A DNA stretch of 64,000 bases from Saprospiraceae bacterium. GTDB taxonomy: Bacteria > Bacteroidota > Bacteroidia > Chitinophagales > Saprospiraceae. The translations under genes were made by a program, and so were the position numbers. The stretch covers positions 69,049 to 133,048 of the forward strand of contig JAHDHQ010000010.1 of assembly GCA_020631235.1 (NCBI GenBank), given 5' to 3'. Below are positions 44,125-53,642 of the stretch, piece by piece. Under the pieces are notes generated by a model. The model saw only the letters and a list, made by a program, of their open reading frames with translations. It made no database searches and had not been told where the DNA came from. The stretch's first letter is position 1. The number at the start of each line of letters is the position of its first letter.

Positions 44125-44132
44125 CAAAGCTA
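44125..44132 (-). promoter_or_regulatory. -7 promoter box abutting pcm
   Basis: Minus-strand TAGCTTTG, then TGT, then ATG. Confidence 0.5.
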
Positions 44133-44210
44133 AGATAATATCATTAAATATTACATTTTTTTATAATATGTAATTTCTTGTCTATATCTTTAAGTCTTCA
44201 AAAGGGACTT

Positions 44211-45614
44211 ATGAAAGAAATCAAATTTGGAACAGACGGATGGAGAGCTATCATTGCTAAAGATTACACCATCGACAATGTAAAGCGTGTTTCTGAAGCT
44301 ACGGCTAAGTGGATGAATTTAAAATCACTGAAGCATGTAGTTATAGGTTATGATACAAGGTTTGGTGGTAAAATGTTTGCTGAAACGGCCGCCACTGTTT
44401 TTTGCAATTTCGATATTAAAGTGAGTCTTTCTGATGATTTTGTTACGACGCCTATGATATCACTGGCCGTAACTAAATTATCTGCCGACATGGGTGTCGT
44501 CATTACGGCAAGCCACAATCCTCCTTCTTATAATGGTTTTAAATTGAAGTCTGCTTATGGTGGTCCTACGATTCCTAAAGAAATTGCAGAGGTAGAAGCA
44601 CTTATACCTGAAACAGCATTGGGCCGTCTTAAATCCATTAAACAATGCAAGGAAGATGGTTTAATAGATATGGTGGATTTAGAACAAATGTACATCGATC
44701 ACGTCGAAGCTAATTTTGATTTAGATGCTATAAAAAGTAGTGGGATTAATGTCGTTTATGATGCCATGTATGGAGCTGGACAGCGTGTCGTGGGAAGAAT
44801 TTTACCTGATGCAAAATTGCTCCATTGTGATTATAATCCTTCGTTTAGAGGTCAAGCCCCCGAACCTATACATAGAAATTTAGGTGAACTATCACAAATA
44901 TTAAGCGAGAATGACCAATTGCATTTTGGTCTAGCTAATGACGGAGATGCTGATCGCATAGGGCTGTATGATGCTGATGGTTCCTTTGTCGATTCTCATC
45001 ATATATTACTATTGCTTTTATACTATATGTATGAGCACAAGAAGATGTCCGGAAAAGTAATTGTCACTTTTTCTGTAACCAATAAAATGAAGCAACTCGC
45101 CGATCATTACGGATTAAGCATGGACGTAACTAAAATCGGATTTAAATACATAGCTGAGATCATGACCAAGGAAGATGTTTTGGTTGGTGGTGAAGAGTCT
45201 GGAGGTTTAGCCATTAAAGGTCATATACCAGAAAGAGATGGTGTTTGGATAGGTTTAACAATATTGGAACTTATGGCCAAGACTGGTAAATCATTAAAAG
45301 AACTCATACAAGAAATATATGATCGTGTGGGTAGTTTTAAATTTGACAGAGATGATCTCCATATCGAAGACGAAAAGAAATGGGCTATTATAGAAAAAGC
45401 TAAACGCGGTGACATTACATCGATCGGTGGAAAAAAAGTCATTGAAACACAAAATATAGATGGCTACAAATTTTTCTTATCGGATGAAGAATGGGTAATG
45501 GTAAGACCAAGTGGAACAGAACCTGTCTTGCGAGTATATGCTCAAGCAGCCGATAACCAAGCAGTTCGAACCTTACTTAATCAGGCGCATATAGCCCTGC
45601 AGGAAGGTTTATAA
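44211..45614 (+). CDS. Phosphoglucomutase/phosphomannomutase family protein
   Basis: 467 residues from the ATG at 44211 (MKEIKFGTDGWRAI); the longer frame starts at a TTG upstream. The four hexomutase signatures are in order: the phospho-Ser loop TASHNPPSYNGFK near 102, the metal loop NDGDADRIG near 243, the sugar loop GGEESGGLAIKGHIPERDG near 325, and the phosphate-binding RPSGTEPVLRVY near 438. Interconverts hexose 1- and 6-phosphates. Divergent from pcm. Confidence 0.92.
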   Translation: MKEIKFGTDGWRAIIAKDYTIDNVKRVSEATAKWMNLKSLKHVVIGYDTRFGGKMFAETAATVFCNFDIKVSLSDDFVTTPMISLAVTKLSADMGVVITASHNPPSYNGFKLKSAYGGPTIPKEIAEVEALIPETALGRLKSIKQCKEDGLIDMVDLEQMYIDHVEANFDLDAIKSSGINVVYDAMYGAGQRVVGRILPDAKLLHCDYNPSFRGQAPEPIHRNLGELSQILSENDQLHFGLANDGDADRIGLYDADGSFVDSHHILLLLLYYMYEHKKMSGKVIVTFSVTNKMKQLADHYGLSMDVTKIGFKYIAEIMTKEDVLVGGEESGGLAIKGHIPERDGVWIGLTILELMAKTGKSLKELIQEIYDRVGSFKFDRDDLHIEDEKKWAIIEKAKRGDITSIGGKKVIETQNIDGYKFFLSDEEWVMVRPSGTEPVLRVYAQAADNQAVRTLLNQAHIALQEGL

Positions 45615-45625
45615 ATTAGGGGCAT

Positions 45626-46735
45626 TTACCAAGGAAAAGGATTCTCGAATTTCTCATCCGTTAAAAGATGCTCATCGCTTAATGTTTTCAAGAAGGCAAT
45701 TAAATCTTCTTTTTGCTGCTGCGATAAATTTAAGCGAATAGGTGTTCCTCCTATTTCTATCTCTTCGGTGAGTCGATCATCTAAATTTGGATGCGCTTGG
45801 ACCCCACTATTGTAAAACTCAACTACTTCCATTAAAGTCTCGAAACGACCATCATGCATGTACGGAGCTGTATATTCTATGTTCCTTAAGGTCATAGTCT
45901 TAAATTTTCCAATGTCGTTTTCATTTCCAGAAACATTGTAAAATCCAAGATCGGATGGATCACTATCTAAGCCGTTATTTCTGGGGTCTCCCGCTTGGAA
46001 AAAACTTTGACCAGTATGGCATTGGTTGCATCTATTGTTAAAAAATACATCTTTACCTCTTAATTCTGCATCGGTATAGTTTGCATAATCAATGAGCCTT
46101 CCCTCATCATACTTTGTATCAAATGACGTTATCGCTCTAATAAATTGGGCCAAAGCAGATGATATATTTTCTTCGGTTATTTCAGGACTACCAAAAGCTG
46201 ATTCAAATAAGGCTGGATAGCCTTCTATGTTAGCCAGCTCCACCACTAAATCTTCTAATTGCGTATTCATTTCCTCTGGGTGAACAATCGGCTGTAAAAC
46301 CTGGACATCTAAACTTGACTCCCGCTGATCCCAAAACAGGAAGCGGTTCCACCTTAAATTTACTAAAGACATACTATTCCTTGGGGTCAGTTGACCATCT
46401 ATTCCCTCAGAAAAGGCAACATTCGAACTAAAAGCATTTTCTTGTTGATGGCAAGATGCACAACTTATCGTATTATCTGCAGACAAGCGCTGATCATAAA
46501 ACAATACTCGACCTAAAGTGATGGCTTCATTGGACAACTCGTAGCCAAGCAAACTATTTTGATCAAAGTACGTATCTACTAAAAAATCAGGTAGTACCTC
46601 AGGTGTTTCAATACTGTAATCAATGATTTCTTCTGGCAAGGACCATTTGTATTCGTGGCCGATCGGCTCCTCTTTCTGACACGAAACGAAATAAAAAAAG
46701 CACAAAAGGCTTATATAGTACTTACAGAGATGCAT
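45626..46735 (-). CDS. Di-haem cytochrome c peroxidase (MauG/CcpA family) lipoprotein
   Basis: 369 residues with a lipobox (YFVSCQK). Two haem-binding motifs are present: CASCHQ near residue 95 and CNQCHTG near 238. SLVNLRWNRFLFWDQR and TLRNIEYTAPYMHDGR are conserved in the MauG/CcpA family. Reduces hydrogen peroxide in the periplasm or oxidises a partner. It follows the lipoprotein gene at 46751-47311 by 15 bp, probably one transcript. Confidence 0.92.
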   Translation of the reverse strand: MHLCKYYISLLCFFYFVSCQKEEPIGHEYKWSLPEEIIDYSIETPEVLPDFLVDTYFDQNSLLGYELSNEAITLGRVLFYDQRLSADNTISCASCHQQENAFSSNVAFSEGIDGQLTPRNSMSLVNLRWNRFLFWDQRESSLDVQVLQPIVHPEEMNTQLEDLVVELANIEGYPALFESAFGSPEITEENISSALAQFIRAITSFDTKYDEGRLIDYANYTDAELRGKDVFFNNRCNQCHTGQSFFQAGDPRNNGLDSDPSDLGFYNVSGNENDIGKFKTMTLRNIEYTAPYMHDGRFETLMEVVEFYNSGVQAHPNLDDRLTEEIEIGGTPIRLNLSQQQKEDLIAFLKTLSDEHLLTDEKFENPFPW

Positions 46736-46750
46736 AAGCTAAAATTAAGT

Positions 46751-47311
46751 TTACTTTGCTAGATTATCATCCCAAGATTCACATTTTTTAATAACCATAT
46801 TAGATTGGCTTTCATCGGGTGCTTTATTTAAAAAATCCGATTTACTTATTAAAGCAAAACATTTTCCTTGATATCTGATTAAATATTCCTCTCCACAAGC
46901 ACAATACTCTATGGGAGTTTCTCGCTTTTCATCAAAGGGTACATATGCTTGGTGACCGCTTTTTGTACCCATTCTCGCTCCTCTGATACTTAGAATCAAA
47001 TCTTTAGAGCTAGGGTTTTGCTTAGTGACCAATATACTATCAGTAACTAAATGATACTGCCCTTTTTTATATAAAATAGTTCCTTTTTCTCCACTTGAAC
47101 TCAAGCTATTGCCATCTGTAATGATGGATCTCATTTCGTATTGATAAGCATCTACCTGCAAACTATGTATGATACGCTTTGCATTTACCTTGCCTTGATA
47201 CATTCCAGATTTAATAACTTCAGAATTTTCTTCTGTAAGCACTTTTTTATGACAAGCCGTCAAAGAAAGAAGCATTACCAATAAAAGGAAAATTGAAAAG
47301 CAATGATTCAT
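46751..47311 (-). CDS. Lipoprotein of unknown function, Cys-containing
   Basis: 186 residues with lipobox SLTACHK. The later part has YCACGEEYLIRYQGKC, three Cys near residues 138-151 that could bind metal or form disulfides. No family recognised. It precedes the peroxidase gene, so a link to metal or redox handling is possible but only inferred. Confidence 0.65.
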   Translation of the reverse strand: MNHCFSIFLLLVMLLSLTACHKKVLTEENSEVIKSGMYQGKVNAKRIIHSLQVDAYQYEMRSIITDGNSLSSSGEKGTILYKKGQYHLVTDSILVTKQNPSSKDLILSIRGARMGTKSGHQAYVPFDEKRETPIEYCACGEEYLIRYQGKCFALISKSDFLNKAPDESQSNMVIKKCESWDDNLAK

Positions 47312-47439
47312 TTGTTTTGATTCTATTGTAAATTACCTTTTTAAAACGATTTATTTTGTCTTTGATTTTATATCAATTATGATTCTCTTTAAGTTCAATA
47401 TAAGAATTCTATTATTTGCCTGTTGAAAGGTATTAAGCC

Positions 47440-48453
47440 ATGGAACCCATAAAGATAAAACGAACACTCACTCTCCTATGTTTACTTGCTGCTTTAGTCA
47501 CAAACAGCCAAAAAGTATTTGATACAGAAAAGCAACTCGATATTTCTGAGCACTATAAAAGTCAAGAAATACAAATAAAATGTGGGCCAGATCAAGTAGT
47601 GATTTCGGGCACATTAATTTATCCAGTCATGCCTTTTGACAAGGTAGTCATAATAGTACCAGGGAGCGGTAAAGACACTCGCCATGCTCATTTTGTTTTG
47701 GCCGAACAATTTTTATCTAATCAAATAGCTGTTTATCGATTTGACGAACGAGGTATTGGAAGCTCTGCAGGGAAATATAATGAGACAGCGACATCATTAA
47801 AAAAAGATGTCATTTCTATTTTTGAGCACTTAAAAAAAGAAAACATTCTTGCTAACAAACAAATAGGCATTTTAGGACATAGTCTGGGCGGAATAGCTTC
47901 TATTGGAGCTCATGGTTCGGATTGTAATTTTGATTTTATGATCCAGATGGCCACACCTGTAGAAGACAATGGTGCCTTTTTAAAATACCAAGCATTAACA
48001 CAAAAGAATGGATTTTATACCATCAAAGGAAAATCAACTTCAGAGGTAGTAGAATGCATAGATGTGATTAGAAAATCGCTTAGGCCAGACGAAGATTACA
48101 AAACTTCCAAGCAACACATCAAGGATCACTTTTCGAGAAAGGAGTATCGTGCATTAAAACATCTTATCCACCCAGCCATTATAGATTTAATGAAACAAAA
48201 TCATGAAAAAACCTATAAAGCTTCCCAAGTGCCCATTCTTTATATTATAGGCTCAAAAGACCAAAAAGTATCAAGTAAAAACGAAATTCAAATTTTAGAA
48301 AAGCTAAATAATCCGAATATTACCATATCCTTAATAGACGGACTTGACCATTGGTTAACAGATATAAGTGCATCGACATCATCAAAAAAATCAAAATATC
48401 ACATAAATGATCAGGCACTAAGAACAATAATTGATTGGACGCTTGCGCGGTGA
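47440..48453 (+). CDS. Alpha/beta hydrolase, exported
   Basis: 337 residues, N-terminal signal (LLCLLAALVTNSQ). The elements of the serine alpha/beta hydrolases with a cap are present: VPGSGKD at the oxyanion strand, YRFDERGIGSS, nucleophile elbow GHSLGG near 147, IGSKDQ with the likely Asp near 270, and GLDHWL with the His near 303. Substrate unknown. Convergent with elaA, with 14 bp between the stops and no hairpin seen. Confidence 0.85.
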   Translation: MEPIKIKRTLTLLCLLAALVTNSQKVFDTEKQLDISEHYKSQEIQIKCGPDQVVISGTLIYPVMPFDKVVIIVPGSGKDTRHAHFVLAEQFLSNQIAVYRFDERGIGSSAGKYNETATSLKKDVISIFEHLKKENILANKQIGILGHSLGGIASIGAHGSDCNFDFMIQMATPVEDNGAFLKYQALTQKNGFYTIKGKSTSEVVECIDVIRKSLRPDEDYKTSKQHIKDHFSRKEYRALKHLIHPAIIDLMKQNHEKTYKASQVPILYIIGSKDQKVSSKNEIQILEKLNNPNITISLIDGLDHWLTDISASTSSKKSKYHINDQALRTIIDWTLAR

Positions 48454-48467
48454 GGTATTTGGTAGGA

Positions 48468-48920
48468 CTATCTTTTTAACACCATCCCAGTATGCGGAAT
48501 ACCATCCTCTAAATAAGAATCACCAACTTCCTGAAAACCCAAATCATTGTAAAAAGTCAACAAATAATTCTGGGCAGAAATTTTTATCTGGGCATCTTCA
48601 AAGCGCTGCTTAGCCTCCTGAATCGAAAATTCCATTAGGGCTTTACCAGCTCCCTTTCCCCGAACTTTACTAGAAGTAACTACTCTCCCAATGGATGCAT
48701 AATCTTCATAAGAAAATCCTTGAGGCACTAATCGAGTATGCGCTAAAATGGCTCCACTATCATCAAAACCCAACACATGAAACGAATCATAATCCACACC
48801 ATCTGCATCCAAATATGGACAGTCTTGCTCCACAACAAACACCTCTTGCCTCAACTTTAAAAGTTCATAAAGCTCCGAAAGACTTAATTCGTTAAATGCT
48901 TTGGTAACAAATTGCAACAT
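48468..48920 (-). CDS. elaA: ElaA-type GNAT acetyltransferase
   Basis: 150 residues. LYELLKLRQEVFVVEQDCPY near 20 and the DADGVDYDSFHVLG segment are the ElaA hallmarks; the acetyl-CoA loop is SSKVRGKGAGKALM near 84-97. Acceptor unknown. One base separates its start from the stop of the upstream endonuclease-like gene, so they are one operon. Confidence 0.88.
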   Translation of the reverse strand: MLQFVTKAFNELSLSELYELLKLRQEVFVVEQDCPYLDADGVDYDSFHVLGFDDSGAILAHTRLVPQGFSYEDYASIGRVVTSSKVRGKGAGKALMEFSIQEAKQRFEDAQIKISAQNYLLTFYNDLGFQEVGDSYLEDGIPHTGMVLKR

Positions 48921-48921
48921 A

Positions 48922-49776
48922 CTAGTTATATCTTAATTGGTAGGAACCCCAAATACCTAAATGCACTGCTTGATCCACAGATAAAAATTCGTCAAAGCCT
49001 GTACATTCTAAGGACTCACTAAAAAATATGTGATCATATGGTATGGTAAACGAAGACAAAGAAACCGTACGCCTACTATTATTTAATCCCGAACTACTGC
49101 GGAAAGTACGCACCTCTTGATCCCAATAAACCAAATTAAAATCACCCACTACAATCATAGGAAACTCACTATCTTTTGCGGCTTGCGTTAAAGTTTGTAA
49201 TTGGCGTGATGCAAAATCACTCCCCGATCGACTCCTTGTTTCCGAAACATAACAGCTGATAAGTTTAATCGTCGATCGATTAACTTCTATATCACATTCT
49301 AACATGGGAATATTCTCCGTTTTCCTTAATGCTTTTTTGACAATAGGCAGCTTAGAATAGATAGCTTTACCATATAAATCTATCCGCACTTCCGAATGGT
49401 CGTAAGGAAAACTGCTGTTTATGTTCTGCTTTAAATAAGCATGCCAATCTGGTGTGACTTCTTGAAAAGATAAAATATCCGCTTCTAATGAATCTATACG
49501 ATCAAATACACCTTCATAGCTTCCTTCGATCGAACTGAGATTGATGTGTGCAATTTTAAATTTTGCTTCTTGATTTTGGGTTGGAAGGACTAAAGAAGCA
49601 TTGGACTCTCCTTTTAGAAATAGACTTAAAATACCGCAACAAATAAAACTGGCAGTCATAAGACGCTTTCTATTAAATACAAGCATCAACAAGGCCACTC
49701 CCAAAAAGCCAAGCACTATAAACATAGCAAACTCAGAAAACTTCTTTATACTCTCCACACCTAAAGGAAACATCAC
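48922..49776 (-). CDS. Membrane-anchored endonuclease/exonuclease/phosphatase-family protein
   Basis: 284 residues from a GTG at 49776. Two N-terminal membrane segments (about 13-34 and 40-54), then the EEP domain: KIAHINLSS, DILSFQEVTPDW with the metal-binding Glu, VVGDFNLVYWD, and a late VHLGIWG where most members have SDHLP. The usual Asp of that last motif is replaced, so activity may be changed. Upstream of the GTG the frame stays open for another 26 codons and encodes a further hydrophobic helix, discussed under findings. Co-transcribed with elaA. Confidence 0.8.
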   Translation of the reverse strand: MMFPLGVESIKKFSEFAMFIVLGFLGVALLMLVFNRKRLMTASFICCGILSLFLKGESNASLVLPTQNQEAKFKIAHINLSSIEGSYEGVFDRIDSLEADILSFQEVTPDWHAYLKQNINSSFPYDHSEVRIDLYGKAIYSKLPIVKKALRKTENIPMLECDIEVNRSTIKLISCYVSETRSRSGSDFASRQLQTLTQAAKDSEFPMIVVGDFNLVYWDQEVRTFRSSSGLNNSRRTVSLSSFTIPYDHIFFSESLECTGFDEFLSVDQAVHLGIWGSYQLRYN

Positions 49777-49852
49777 GGCGATAGTGATGATAAAAAAGAG
49801 ACAGATGATGATATATTCTACTTTCTTATTCAGGATAAACGCGTCTATATTT

Positions 49853-52483
49853 CTAATCTAAAAATTGGGCAAGCACAAAAGGCAACTTAGCTCGGAATGT
49901 ATCTCCATCTGGATGAAAAATTTCAACTAAAGCAATGTAAAAGCCTAACGGAGCTACTCGATTTTCCATATTTAAACCATCCCAAAGTATAAAATCTTGG
50001 GTTCCGATTAATTGGTTGTTAGCCACATTTTTTACTAAAAATCCTCGATCATTAAATATCTTAACATTAGCTATATATCCCGCTTTCTCTACATTAAATA
50101 AAATGGCTAACTGATCGTCGACCCCATCGTAGTTTGGCGAAAATATTTTCTCTTCCAAGGCTATTTTTCCATCATCAGGTATTTCTACTACATCGATACG
50201 GTTCGAGTTTTCATAGCCTGGAGATGCAAAAAGAACTCCCTCTGAAGCAGAATGCCAGTTGCTCGTTTTTTCGGCCTCTATTTTAAAAGACAAACGCTCT
50301 AAACTCACGCCTTTTTCAGTATCCAGTAAGACAAAATGCAAATCATCCGAATAATCGAAGCTTTCGAAATAATTTAGATCACCATCTTCCATCAGCCCAA
50401 TACTAAAATTACCTTCATCTTGATTAAAGGAAGGAATCACTTGTTCGATGATATTGGCCTCTTGGGGCGGTAAATACAAGCTCCTTAGTTGGTCCGCATC
50501 CGAAGTGATAGCTACATATTCTTGAGGGGCTAAAACAAAATTAGTACGCAGCATTTCTCGTTTATCACCATCTTGATTCACTATCCATAAACTATCCAGT
50601 GATAATGCCACATCAGCGTCATTGTATAACTCTATAAAATCATGCGCTTCTACCTGTGGATTAAATAAAATTTCAGATATTTTTAGTTGGCCAATGTCGG
50701 GTTTCTGTCCTAATAATATGCGGATTATCGCCGTTTCTAACATCGGATTCATCACTTTGTCATAAATCCCGTTTACCTCTAACATGTAGTTCACACCATT
50801 GGCTAAAGGCATGTCAAAATTGAGTGTTATTTCATTGGCCGTTTCTAAAGAATAGTCTACAGATTGGGGTAACTCTGCATTGGGCAACAAAATAAAATTA
50901 GCTACATCTAATGAACTGATAGGATCTATGGCGTCGTCAAAAATTAAACGTACAGTCTGATTATCCATTACTTGATGATCAATCAACATTGGACCTAAAA
51001 CATCTGTACATCCATTAGCATATCCAGGTGTAGCATAATTGTTTTCAGACAATGCTGAGCACCAGATAAACGCATTAGAACCAGAAACTTTAAAGCTAAT
51101 ACGCTCTAAACTCACACCATCTACATCGGGTATGGAATCAGTATGTAAATCCTCTGTATAATCAAAGCTTTCATAATTTGTCCATGCTCCATCCACAAAA
51201 AAGTCAATGGAAAAATTGCCATCGCTATTATTAAAACTTGGCAACTCAGCGCTTAAAAACAAGGCTTCTGGTGGAGGATTATAGGTATCCTGAATATTTG
51301 TGATGTCTTCGCTTATAGCCAGAAATGACTTAGGAGGCATAATGTAATCCGTCCTTAACAGTTCGATTTTTGTACCTACTGCATTCCTTATTTGTATACT
51401 GTCTATATCCAAAAATTTTTCGCTTGCATTGTACACTTCGATAAAGTCCATTCCAGAACCTAATGGATTAAAAAGGATTTCGGATAAGAGCAAATCTCCT
51501 TCGGCTGGTTTTTCTATACGCGCAAAATCTAAGCTTTCCGTAGTCGACATCGGATTTGAAGAAGCATCTTGAACATTCGACACCTCCAGCTCATAATTGA
51601 CTCCATTTTCAAAGTCATTTACAAAGACTAACTGTACAAGTGATGGATTCATGATATCGACACTCGCAATAGACGGATTTATATCGTCAGGCTGTACAGT
51701 ATAATTGCCAATATTTTCAGCACTAGCTACATCCACAGCCTCAGAGAAGAATACTTGCAAGGTTTTAGGATCGATGAGTTCGACTTTAGACACAGTAGGA
51801 CCCTCGGTGTCAGGCAGAATATCTTCGACCAGCACATCATCAAAAGTAAATTTAGCTACATTGGAACTAGTATAATTGCACATTATTCCAAAATAGTTAT
51901 ACGACGCTAAATCATCTGCTTCAGTTATGGTAAATTCGATCGTACTTGCACCTCCTTTATACGAGGCTTGTAAAGTCCAGTCATCATTTGCTCTTTTCTC
52001 TAGGCTAAAGCTTACTTCTGCAGGAGCGGTGCCCATACTACCTAAAGTGCCATTGGCCAAAAAAGTAGCCGAACCATTCTCTAGTTTTTCCAGTATCAAT
52101 TTATCTTCTGCACCTGTTTCGCCCACTCGGAGTCGATAACCACTCGCGATACTTACATCAGGATTATCGATGGCAAGATAAATAGCCAACTTATTACTGT
52201 TAGAAGGAGCGAAATCCAAGGCTGCATACATACTCCATCGAGTGCTATCCGAAAAGCTAGATGATGTATACAAAAAGCTAGATCCAGCTTCCGAAGCATT
52301 AAGCTGTAATTGTCCATCCGAATTTACAATAAAGTCATTTTGATCTCCGATCCAACTAGGATTGCTACTAAAATCACCATCACTAAAATCATCCATGATC
52401 TGCGCAAAAAGTTGCGAAGAAAAACAACAAGCAAAAGTTAACAAGTAGACTGTAAGAGTTGCAAATTTGTATAATCTTTGCAC
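49853..52483 (-). CDS. Large secreted protein with two lamin-tail domains and CHU_C/gliding-type C-terminus
   Basis: 876 residues, GTG start, signal peptide ending SQLFAQ. Residues about 30-225 form a concanavalin-like beta-sandwich (MDDFSDGDFSSNPSWIG). Then a two-part unit is repeated twice: an Ig-like SbsA-type domain (LIDPKTLQVFFSEAVD; later VMDNQTVRLIFDDAID) and a lamin-tail domain (LLSEILFNPLGSGMDFIEVYN; later KISEILFNPQVEAHDFIELYN). The C-terminus (FSPNYDGVDDQLAI ... ILWDGLNMENRVAPLGFY) is of the gliding-motility/CHU_C type, a T9SS type B signal. Likely a surface protein; no catalytic motif. Confidence 0.85.
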   Translation of the reverse strand: MQRLYKFATLTVYLLTFACCFSSQLFAQIMDDFSDGDFSSNPSWIGDQNDFIVNSDGQLQLNASEAGSSFLYTSSSFSDSTRWSMYAALDFAPSNSNKLAIYLAIDNPDVSIASGYRLRVGETGAEDKLILEKLENGSATFLANGTLGSMGTAPAEVSFSLEKRANDDWTLQASYKGGASTIEFTITEADDLASYNYFGIMCNYTSSNVAKFTFDDVLVEDILPDTEGPTVSKVELIDPKTLQVFFSEAVDVASAENIGNYTVQPDDINPSIASVDIMNPSLVQLVFVNDFENGVNYELEVSNVQDASSNPMSTTESLDFARIEKPAEGDLLLSEILFNPLGSGMDFIEVYNASEKFLDIDSIQIRNAVGTKIELLRTDYIMPPKSFLAISEDITNIQDTYNPPPEALFLSAELPSFNNSDGNFSIDFFVDGAWTNYESFDYTEDLHTDSIPDVDGVSLERISFKVSGSNAFIWCSALSENNYATPGYANGCTDVLGPMLIDHQVMDNQTVRLIFDDAIDPISSLDVANFILLPNAELPQSVDYSLETANEITLNFDMPLANGVNYMLEVNGIYDKVMNPMLETAIIRILLGQKPDIGQLKISEILFNPQVEAHDFIELYNDADVALSLDSLWIVNQDGDKREMLRTNFVLAPQEYVAITSDADQLRSLYLPPQEANIIEQVIPSFNQDEGNFSIGLMEDGDLNYFESFDYSDDLHFVLLDTEKGVSLERLSFKIEAEKTSNWHSASEGVLFASPGYENSNRIDVVEIPDDGKIALEEKIFSPNYDGVDDQLAILFNVEKAGYIANVKIFNDRGFLVKNVANNQLIGTQDFILWDGLNMENRVAPLGFYIALVEIFHPDGDTFRAKLPFVLAQFLD

Positions 52484-52580
52484 ACTTAATGGTTTTGGCT
52501 CAAGTTGAAAAATTTGTTAGCTAAAATATCGTTGAATATAAGTGAACTTTTGAACTTAGAAAAGTTCGTAAGATTAAATA

Positions 52581-53588
52581 ATGATGAAAGTAGCGATCGT
52601 AGGAGCAACAGGTTTGGTAGGAGGAGTTCTCTTAAAGGTATTAAGCGAACGAGATTTCCCTATATCTGAATTAATCTTGGTCGCTTCGCCACGCTCTGTA
52701 GGCAAAAAAATTCGGTACCAATCTAAAGAATACACCATTCAGTCCATTGAGGCAGCTATTGAAGCCAAGCCAAACATTGCTATTTTTTCCGCTGGAGGAG
52801 GTACATCTGGAAAATACGCTAGACAATTTACAGAAGTAGGGACTACCGTCATAGACAATTCGAGTTTCTGGAGGATGGATAAACAAGTACCATTAGTTGT
52901 GCCGGAAGTAAACGGTTCTGTTCTCACGAAAGATGACTTATTAATTGCTAATCCTAATTGCAGCACTATGCAAATGATGCTACCACTAAAAGTATTGCAT
53001 GATGCTTTCGGTATTAAGCGTTTAGTGATTTCCACCTACCAGTCATTTACAGGTACAGGAGTAAAAGCCGTACAACAATATGAAGCAGAAAAAACAGGCA
53101 ATACACTTAGCGTAGAAGAGTGCGCCTATCCACATCCTATTTTTGCCAATTGCCTTCCGCATTGTGGAGATTTTGATGATTCAGCGTACACCACAGAAGA
53201 AATAAAATTGGTCAATGAAACCAGAAAAATCTTAGCGGATGACTCCATCGCTGTTACGGCAACTTGTGTTAGAGTACCTGTTTTTGGAGGACATTCCGAA
53301 TCAATTAATATAGAATTTCGAAACGAATTTGATATAAAAAAAGTTATACAATTGTTGGAAGGAAGTAGCGGTATAGTGGTGCAAGATGATTGGAAAAAAA
53401 ATGCTTACCCTACTCCATTACAAGCGTATGACAAAGATGAAGTTTTTGTAGGTAGGATACGTAGGGACAAGTCCATAAAAAATGGTCTTAATATATGGGT
53501 TGTCTCCGATAACTTGCGGAAAGGAGCAGCTACAAATACAGTACAAATAGCAGAATATTTACTTGAACACCAATTAATAAACGGATAG
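52581..53588 (+). CDS. asd: Aspartate-semialdehyde dehydrogenase
   Basis: 335 residues. NADPH-dependent step toward Lys, Thr and Met. Motifs: VAIVGATGLVGGVLLKVL at the N-terminus, FSAGGGTSGKYA, NPNCSTMQMMLPLK with the catalytic Cys, STYQSFTGTGVKA, and RVPVFGGHSESINIE with the His. Start is ATGATG; either could serve. Divergent from the large lamin-tail gene. Confidence 0.95.
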   Translation: MMKVAIVGATGLVGGVLLKVLSERDFPISELILVASPRSVGKKIRYQSKEYTIQSIEAAIEAKPNIAIFSAGGGTSGKYARQFTEVGTTVIDNSSFWRMDKQVPLVVPEVNGSVLTKDDLLIANPNCSTMQMMLPLKVLHDAFGIKRLVISTYQSFTGTGVKAVQQYEAEKTGNTLSVEECAYPHPIFANCLPHCGDFDDSAYTTEEIKLVNETRKILADDSIAVTATCVRVPVFGGHSESINIEFRNEFDIKKVIQLLEGSSGIVVQDDWKKNAYPTPLQAYDKDEVFVGRIRRDKSIKNGLNIWVVSDNLRKGAATNTVQIAEYLLEHQLING

Positions 53589-53642
53589 AAAGACTGATTA
53601 TAATTCAGTCCATTGATTTAAAAATTACAGAAAGTTGACACT

